Positions 59,727 through 64,000 of a stretch of DNA of 64,000 bases are shown one piece after another. The notes beneath the pieces are model-generated. The model did not search any database. It saw only the letters and a list, made by a program, of their open reading frames with translations, and was not told where the DNA came from. The number at the start of each line of letters is the position of its first letter. The stretch's first letter is position 1. Made by a program: the position numbers and the translations under genes. Origin of the DNA: SW4 sp042466115 (GTDB lineage Bacteria; Pseudomonadota; Alphaproteobacteria; Rhodobacterales; Rhodobacteraceae); assembly GCF_042466115.1 (NCBI RefSeq), contig NZ_JAXHBQ010000001.1, positions 2,108,001 through 2,172,000 on the forward strand, in the 5' to 3' direction.

Positions 59727-60783
59727 GGTCTTCCTCGAGTTTCTTCAGAATATAGTTTGATCGTATGATTCGCGCTTGTGTGTCTGTTGTTGCAAGTGTT
59801 GAAGCACGGATGAAGTCTTTAAGATGCTCTGGTGCAGCAGCACGCTTCGGTTGCGGGCTGTAAGTGGCATAGTCGGCCGAAATAACATTAAGTAGTGATT
59901 TAAGCTTCTCCTTGTTCTGTAGGGACTCCGGCGTCAAATCAGTATTTTCTAAGTTATCGAAAGCTTGATGCACGTGTCCAATACAGCAAACTAGACTGAA
60001 ATACATGTGCTTGCTTCGCCAGCTCGTGCTTTTGACCTCATCTTCATCGTAGATCGCGGCAACAAATTCTATCGCTTTGATCAGTCTTCCTGATGCGTCA
60101 GGTATCATGCCTTCTTCATCTTCGAAGGTTCGATAGGTTGCATCGACTGCCTTTGAGGACTGCATCTGTACAAGAAAGCAGCCCAAAAGGTCTGATGCGA
60201 GTTCTGCTTCGGACATTCTGTTCACATTGGTCTTTGTGAGGATTTTTGCAGAAAGCCAGTGGTCAACAAACTTGTAGCCAATCTCATACGCTGCGGATTT
60301 GAAAAACCCACTGAAAGAAGCGTTTCTCATTTCTTGTGCGTTCAGCTTAACGGTGTATCTGTTGATACGAGCAAAGATATCCAAGAGTTCGCTCAAAGGT
60401 GCTGCATTCAAGACGTCGCAACCCACTTCGTATGTGAGAAACTCTTCTCTTAATTCGGCGGGGAGTTGAGAGAACGTTTTGCCTGCTAATTCGCGGCTGT
60501 GGGCACGTGAAATCTTTATTCCATCATTCAGGAAATCAAAGATCGCTCTGAGCCTCTGTTGACCATCCACGACGATGCGTACGGTCTTCCCGTCCTTGAA
60601 CTCCTGCATGAGAATTACTTTGGGAAACGGTTTCCCTTTGAGAATTGTATCAGCCAAGAACGCCTTGGCCGTTGATGACCAAACAGACCGCCTCTGAAAC
60701 TCAGGTGACAAGTCAAGCTTGCCATCAACGTACCATTCGTTGAAGTCAGATATCGAATATGCTCGTACGTCGAATGCTTTCAT
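59713..60783 (-). CDS. DUF262 domain protein (GmrS-like), partner of a HEPN protein
   Basis: The 356-residue protein has the DUF262 core of a ParB-like nucleotide-binding fold: FQRRSVW (29-35) and the hallmark DGQQRLRAI (73-81), then IFARINRYTVKLNAQEMRNA. In GmrSD-type type IV systems this domain hydrolyses nucleotides and is joined to a DUF1524 nuclease. Here no DUF1524/HNH region is seen; the C-terminal half is helical and unmatched, and a HEPN protein follows instead. AAGGA precedes the start by 6 bases. A possible promoter is TTGTTG and TAGTGT, 17 bases apart, just upstream. Confidence 0.85.
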   Translation of the reverse strand: MKAFDVRAYSISDFNEWYVDGKLDLSPEFQRRSVWSSTAKAFLADTILKGKPFPKVILMQEFKDGKTVRIVVDGQQRLRAIFDFLNDGIKISRAHSRELAGKTFSQLPAELREEFLTYEVGCDVLNAAPLSELLDIFARINRYTVKLNAQEMRNASFSGFFKSAAYEIGYKFVDHWLSAKILTKTNVNRMSEAELASDLLGCFLVQMQSSKAVDATYRTFEDEEGMIPDASGRLIKAIEFVAAIYDEDEVKSTSWRSKHMYFSLVCCIGHVHQAFDNLENTDLTPESLQNKEKLKSLLNVISADYATYSPQPKRAAAPEHLKDFIRASTLATTDTQARIIRSNYILKKLEEDLVDN

Positions 60784-60866
60784 CTCGGTTCCTTAGGGTG
60801 CCTTCGTGGCCACACTAACCTAGGCCAGTCAATTCAACAACGAGATGCAGGTTCTGCCAACAAGGT

Positions 60867-61286
60867 TTATTCAATCTTCCCCCTTAACGCCTTAACCTCC
60901 CCCCGCTTCTTCTTCGCGTCCACCCGTTTGCGCTTCTGGTTCGCTGACACCCGCGTTTTCACCCGCCGTTTCGGCACGACCAGCGCGGCGCGCACCAACT
61001 CTGCCAGCCGTTCCCGCGCCAACTCCCGATTGCGTGCTTGCGAGCGGGTGTCTTGGACGAAGATCACCAGTGCGCCCTCTTTGGTCCAGCGTTGTCCGGC
61101 CAGTCGCCGCAGCCGTGTCTTCATCGGCCCCGTCAGCGCGGGTGAACGCTCAGCCTCGAACCGCAGTTCCACGGCCGTGGACACTTTGTTCACGTTCTGA
61201 CCACCAGGGCCGGAGGCGCGCGCAAAGCTTTCCGTCAGCTCCCACGCGGCAATCGTGATGTCATCGTTGATCCGTAAGTCGTCCAT
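60867..61286 (-). CDS. arfB: Alternative ribosome-rescue factor ArfB
   Basis: ArfB (YaeJ) frees ribosomes stalled at the end of an mRNA by hydrolysing peptidyl-tRNA. The 139-residue protein has the release-factor GGQ motif in ASGPGGQNVNKVSTAVELRF (near residue 29) and a basic C-terminal tail (KRRVKTRVSANQKRKRVDAK) that enters the mRNA channel. The start at 61286 fits the family. It is downstream of the mini-gene terminator. Confidence 0.95.
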   Translation of the reverse strand: MDDLRINDDITIAAWELTESFARASGPGGQNVNKVSTAVELRFEAERSPALTGPMKTRLRRLAGQRWTKEGALVIFVQDTRSQARNRELARERLAELVRAALVVPKRRVKTRVSANQKRKRVDAKKKRGEVKALRGKIE

Positions 61287-61326
61287 ACGTTACCCATACG
61301 GTTTCCATATCCATTCCATATCACAA

Positions 61327-61358
61327 AAAGGGCCGCCCCGGCGATGGGACGGCCCTTT
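61327..61358 (-). terminator. Strong intrinsic terminator on the minus strand
   Basis: AAAGGGCCG (61327-61335) and CGGCCCTTT (61350-61358) form a stem that can extend through CCC/GGG. Read leftward it is followed by TTTTTG, the form of an efficient intrinsic terminator. It ends the transcript of the mini-gene at 61426 and of any read-through from yhhQ, and isolates arfB. Confidence 0.8.
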
Positions 61359-61425
61359 CGAGTTCGCGGAGGCGGTGGTCGGTTAGAACGCATCCACCTG
61401 AGTGTTCACATGGCCAAAGGCTGCT

Positions 61426-61482
61426 CTAGCCACGCACCTCCCAAGCTGTCCCGACACACTTCTCCAATCTCTCTAATGACAA
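61426..61482 (-). CDS. Candidate 18-residue small protein with extreme Shine-Dalgarno sequence
   Basis: The reading frame starts with TTG at 61482 and encodes MSLERLEKCVGTAWEVRG, then TAG. It is preceded, 1 base away, by AGGAGGTGATCC (61484-61495), a complete 12-base match to the 3' end of 16S rRNA with ideal 7-base spacing from GGAGG to the start. A promoter (TTGGCG and TTACCT, 17 bases apart) and a strong terminator bound a transcript of about 180 bases. I do not recognise the peptide. It might instead be an RNA that titrates ribosomes. Confidence 0.5.
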   Translation of the reverse strand: MSLERLEKCVGTAWEVRG

Positions 61483-61516
61483 TGGATCACCTCCTCTCGT
61501 TGTTTCGCCTAAAGGT

Positions 61517-61545
61517 AGGTAAGCACAACTTGTTGGGATCGCCAA
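61517..61545 (-). promoter_or_regulatory. Candidate promoter of the mini-gene
   Basis: On the minus strand TTGGCG (61540-61545) and TTACCT (61517-61522) are 17 bases apart. The -35 element is good and the -10 poor, which is common in alphaproteobacteria. Transcription would begin near 61510, giving a leader of about 28 bases before the small reading frame. Confidence 0.4.
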
Positions 61546-61562
61546 AAGAAAAATGACCACCC

Positions 61563-62186
61563 CTAGTGGGTTTGTTGCAGCCGTCCCACAATCAGGCGGA
61601 ACGGGACCAGCGCCAGCAGGGCAATCGCCAGTTTGACACCCCAATCGGCGACAGCCAGCGTGACCCAAAGCGGGGCCATCGGACCGGCCAAAAGGAACGG
61701 CGCGGCATCTTGCGCCCATGCGATCTGTGCATCGGCATTCGCGCCAAACGACAGCAAGCCACTGAAAGCAATGGTGAAAAACAGCGCCGTGTCCACCGTC
61801 GATCCGATCAGCGTTGACGCAAGCGGCGCGCGCCACCATGCCCCGTCACGCAACCGCGCGAAAATTGCCACGTCCAGAAGCTGCGCCACAAGGAACGCCG
61901 TGGCCGACCCGATCGCGACACGCAGCGCAACGGCGGGGCCGAACTCAAGCATGATCTGGCTGCCGATCAGCGAACAGATGATCCCAACGACAAAGCCCAC
62001 AAACACAACGCGCCGCGCAGGGCCAACGCCGTAAACGCGGTTCATCACATCCGTGACAAGGAACGCGAACGGATAGGTAAACGCCCCCCATGTCAGGAGT
62101 CCGTCAAGGATCAGGAACTGAACGAGGATATTGGAGGCCACGACAATGGCGGCCATGGCAAGAATGCCAGGAAGAATGCGGGTCAT
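61563..62186 (-). CDS. yhhQ: Queuosine precursor transporter (YhhQ family)
   Basis: YhhQ imports a queuosine precursor (preQ0/preQ1) used for tRNA wobble modification. The 207-residue protein has about six membrane helices and the family segment TWGAFTYPFAFLVTDVMNRV (residues 32-51), then GSTVDTALFF. I looked for a preQ1 riboswitch in the 92-base leader and found no clear one. It is 92 bases downstream of mepA on the same strand. Confidence 0.92.
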   Translation of the reverse strand: MTRILPGILAMAAIVVASNILVQFLILDGLLTWGAFTYPFAFLVTDVMNRVYGVGPARRVVFVGFVVGIICSLIGSQIMLEFGPAVALRVAIGSATAFLVAQLLDVAIFARLRDGAWWRAPLASTLIGSTVDTALFFTIAFSGLLSFGANADAQIAWAQDAAPFLLAGPMAPLWVTLAVADWGVKLAIALLALVPFRLIVGRLQQTH

Positions 62187-62278
62187 ATTGGTTTCCGTTT
62201 TGACAAGGGTGCGGCGACTTGGCCCCCGTTTTGGGGACGCGCCCGTCTAGCGCCGCAACCGTCCCCCGTCAATCCGGC

Positions 62279-63199
62279 TTATTCGGATTCCAGAACTCCG
62301 ACACACTGCACAGGCAGGCGCGCCATTGTCAGTTCCCGGCGTGGCTGCGCGGGGGCGGCATTCGGATCAGGGGGTGGCGGGTTCAGGATGTCATTGACCC
62401 AACGGCGCGCATCGGCGCAGCCATCACCGGCAGGCGGTGGCGCCTGATCCTCGCAGGTGCGATCACCGCGCGGGCAGGCAAGGCGCACGTGGAAATGATA
62501 GTGATGCCCATACCAGGGCCGGATCTTGTTCAGCCATGATCGGTCGCCGGTTTCCCATTCACACATCGCGACCTTGGCACCCGGAAAGACAAAGATGCGC
62601 GCGGTGCGCGGATCACTTGCCGCAGCGCGCAGCAGTTGCATGTGCTGGGTGGTCCAGCTGCTGTTCGTGTAAGCCCCGTTGGCGCGGCGCATGGAAATGG
62701 ACGACAGCGATTCACGCTCGCCGCGCGAAAGGTTGAGCCTGTCTGGCGGCAACATCCAGATGTCGGCGTCAAGCCCGCTTTGGTGACTGCGATGGCCTGT
62801 CAGCATTGGCCCGCCACGGGGTTGCGACATATCCCCGACATAGAGCCCTTCCCATCCGGGCAGGGTTGCAGCAAAGCGCGACAGGTCTTGCACATAGTCA
62901 ACCGTCACTGGCTGCGCCCAGTTGCGGTTGCGCGACAGGCGCATTGCCTGCCATGTGGGGCCGGTTTCGGGCAGTTGCACCGCCCCCGCCTGACAGCCAC
63001 GGGCGTATCCGCCAAGGGCTTGGGGTGCTTGTGTGGACGGGCCGGACATCGCGCCGAACAGCGCCTTGGCCACCCGCGTGTCGCCTGCATTCTGGGTTGA
63101 TACGGTCGCGGCCGCCTGGGTCACATCGGCGTCACGTTGACAGCCGGCTACCATGGCAAGTGCTAGGATCAGGGCGCCGGTATTGAGGATTTTGACCAT
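62279..63199 (-). CDS. mepA: Penicillin-insensitive murein endopeptidase MepA
   Basis: MepA cuts the D-alanyl-meso-diaminopimelyl cross-links of peptidoglycan. The 306-residue precursor begins MVKILNTGALILALAMVAGC, a lipoprotein signal with Cys20. Zinc-binding motifs are HRSHQSGLDADIW (near residue 136) and WYGHHYHFHVRL (near 230). The C-terminus is Pro-rich. It overlaps the MFS gene by 31 bases. Confidence 0.95.
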   Translation of the reverse strand: MVKILNTGALILALAMVAGCQRDADVTQAAATVSTQNAGDTRVAKALFGAMSGPSTQAPQALGGYARGCQAGAVQLPETGPTWQAMRLSRNRNWAQPVTVDYVQDLSRFAATLPGWEGLYVGDMSQPRGGPMLTGHRSHQSGLDADIWMLPPDRLNLSRGERESLSSISMRRANGAYTNSSWTTQHMQLLRAAASDPRTARIFVFPGAKVAMCEWETGDRSWLNKIRPWYGHHYHFHVRLACPRGDRTCEDQAPPPAGDGCADARRWVNDILNPPPPDPNAAPAQPRRELTMARLPVQCVGVLESE

Positions 63200-64000
63200 T
63201 CGTCGCGATCTCCCTCTGGGTTAACGAAGCGTAACAGCAAATAGCCCGCCAAGAAAAGCAGGATCACGGGGGAAAAGCCCAAACGGGCATCTTGCAGCCA
63301 CCAAGTGAACAATCCAATCAGGCCGGGGGCAAGAAACGCAGTTGCCTTGCCGGACAGCGCGAACAGACCAAAGGCTTCGGTCGGGCGTTCGGGGTGGGTG
63401 TGGCGCACCATCATGGACCGGCTGGCGGAATAAATGCCGCCGCCCGCGCCGCCGATGATCGCGCCGCAGATGTAGAACATGATGTCGGGCAGGGATGACC
63501 CTTGGGCCAATGGCACACCGAAAAACGTCTCGCGCGACATGGCGACGATGATCACGCAGACCACCATCAGGGTGATGATGCAAAAGGTAATGACGGGGCG
63601 CGGGCCGAACCTGCGGTCCATCCGTCCGGCGATGGATGTCGAGATCGCGGCGGTGATCGCCCCAACCACGCCGAACACCGCAATTTGCATCAACTGCCAG
63701 TCCAGAACCAGCGCAGCGTAAACCCCGCCGAAAGCATAAAGCGCATTCAACGCGTCACGATACAGCATCGACGAGATCAGGAAATTCAGCAGGCTCTTGC
63801 GCTTGACGACCCCCTTGAGCGAGGTCTTGAGATCGCGCAGCGCTTCGCCCATTCCGCCCTGACGGTTCGGGTCGCGCCCTTCACGCACATACATCCAATA
63901 GGGAATCATGAAGACGGCAAACCAGATGGCAATGAACGGCCCGACGATCCGCGTGCCTTCGCGCATTTCCCCGTCCAGCCCGAAGGGCGGCGGGTTGCCC
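63169..64000 (-). CDS. MFS transporter (UMF1-like), C-terminal part
   Basis: The C-terminal part (about 276 residues) of a major-facilitator transporter; the start lies beyond the right edge. About seven membrane helices are visible, with a loop VREGRDPNRQGGMGEALRDL and IAGRMDRRFGPRPVITF, features of the UMF1 family (related to yeast Atg22). Substrate unknown. It is translationally coupled to mepA by a 31-base overlap. Confidence 0.82.
   Translation of the reverse strand, partial: GNPPPFGLDGEMREGTRIVGPFIAIWFAVFMIPYWMYVREGRDPNRQGGMGEALRDLKTSLKGVVKRKSLLNFLISSMLYRDALNALYAFGGVYAALVLDWQLMQIAVFGVVGAITAAISTSIAGRMDRRFGPRPVITFCIITLMVVCVIIVAMSRETFFGVPLAQGSSLPDIMFYICGAIIGGAGGGIYSASRSMMVRHTHPERPTEAFGLFALSGKATAFLAPGLIGLFTWWLQDARLGFSPVILLFLAGYLLLRFVNPEGDRDEWSKSSIPAP

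Noticed and set aside
61483..61496. Plus-strand match to the 3' end of 16S rRNA as an rRNA remnant
   Set aside because: Only about 13 bases match and no other 16S sequence is nearby; as a minus-strand Shine-Dalgarno it has ideal spacing to a start codon.
62187..62278. preQ1 riboswitch before the yhhQ-type transporter
   Set aside because: The leader lacks the expected conserved loop sequence and A-rich tail.

Overview
The window looks like chromosomal DNA of an alphaproteobacterium of the Rhodobacteraceae (roseobacter group). This rests on the flagellar set (flaF, flbT, a DUF1217 protein, FliL duplicated), CtrA-type boxes before flagellar genes, GANTC sites before dnaA, and the order mutM - enoyl-CoA hydratase - rpsT - dnaA - dnaN - recF - gyrB. 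No rRNA or tRNA gene, CRISPR array or insertion sequence was seen.

1-7000 is metabolic. It holds a ynjF/ynjB-type phospholipid synthase and solute-binding pair (ynjB runs off the left edge), the msrB-msrA repair pair, and a leftward operon of an L-arabonate dehydratase-like enzyme, an L-arabinose/D-galactose 1-dehydrogenase-like enzyme and a hydantoinase/oxoprolinase-family protein. 7004-10342 is a four-gene rightward operon: an unrecognised protein, a TPR-glycosyltransferase, a DUF6165 protein and an FkbM methyltransferase. Its place beside motB suggests modification of a flagellar or surface structure.

10400-41060 is a nearly continuous flagellar cluster: motB (frameshifted here), flgEKLI, fliPNHF, fliL, a small coiled-coil protein, a MotE-like protein, motA, a large periplasmic repeat protein, flhA-fliR-flhB, a FliJ-like protein, fliL2-flgHAGF-fliQ-fliE-flgCB, fliI, DUF1217, flbT-flaF-fliC, flgN-like, flgJ-like, fliK and flgD. 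It supplies rod, rings, hook, filament, stator and most of the export gate. fliG, fliM and fliO are not in the window. CtrA-like half-site pairs precede motB, flgE, fliF/fliL, fliC and flgJ/fliK.

41054-53473 holds ubiB, ubiE, an inserted membrane-protein gene, mutM, enoyl-CoA hydratase, rpsT, and the replication block dnaA-dnaN-recF-(VOC protein)-gyrB. The 610-base gap before dnaA carries seven GANTC sites, and hairpins lie before dnaN and across the recF start.

53477-64000 holds a SAP-domain protein, trhO, NAD salvage genes (pncA, pncB) flanking a VWA protein and a DUF2585 protein, an AT-rich two-gene DUF262-HEPN module that looks like a horizontally acquired defence or toxin-type system, arfB, a tiny 18-codon gene with an extreme Shine-Dalgarno sequence and its own terminator, a yhhQ-type queuosine-precursor transporter, mepA and a partial MFS transporter. 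The DUF262-HEPN pair, the mini-gene, the motB frameshift and the motB-side glycosylation-like operon are the items most worth following up.
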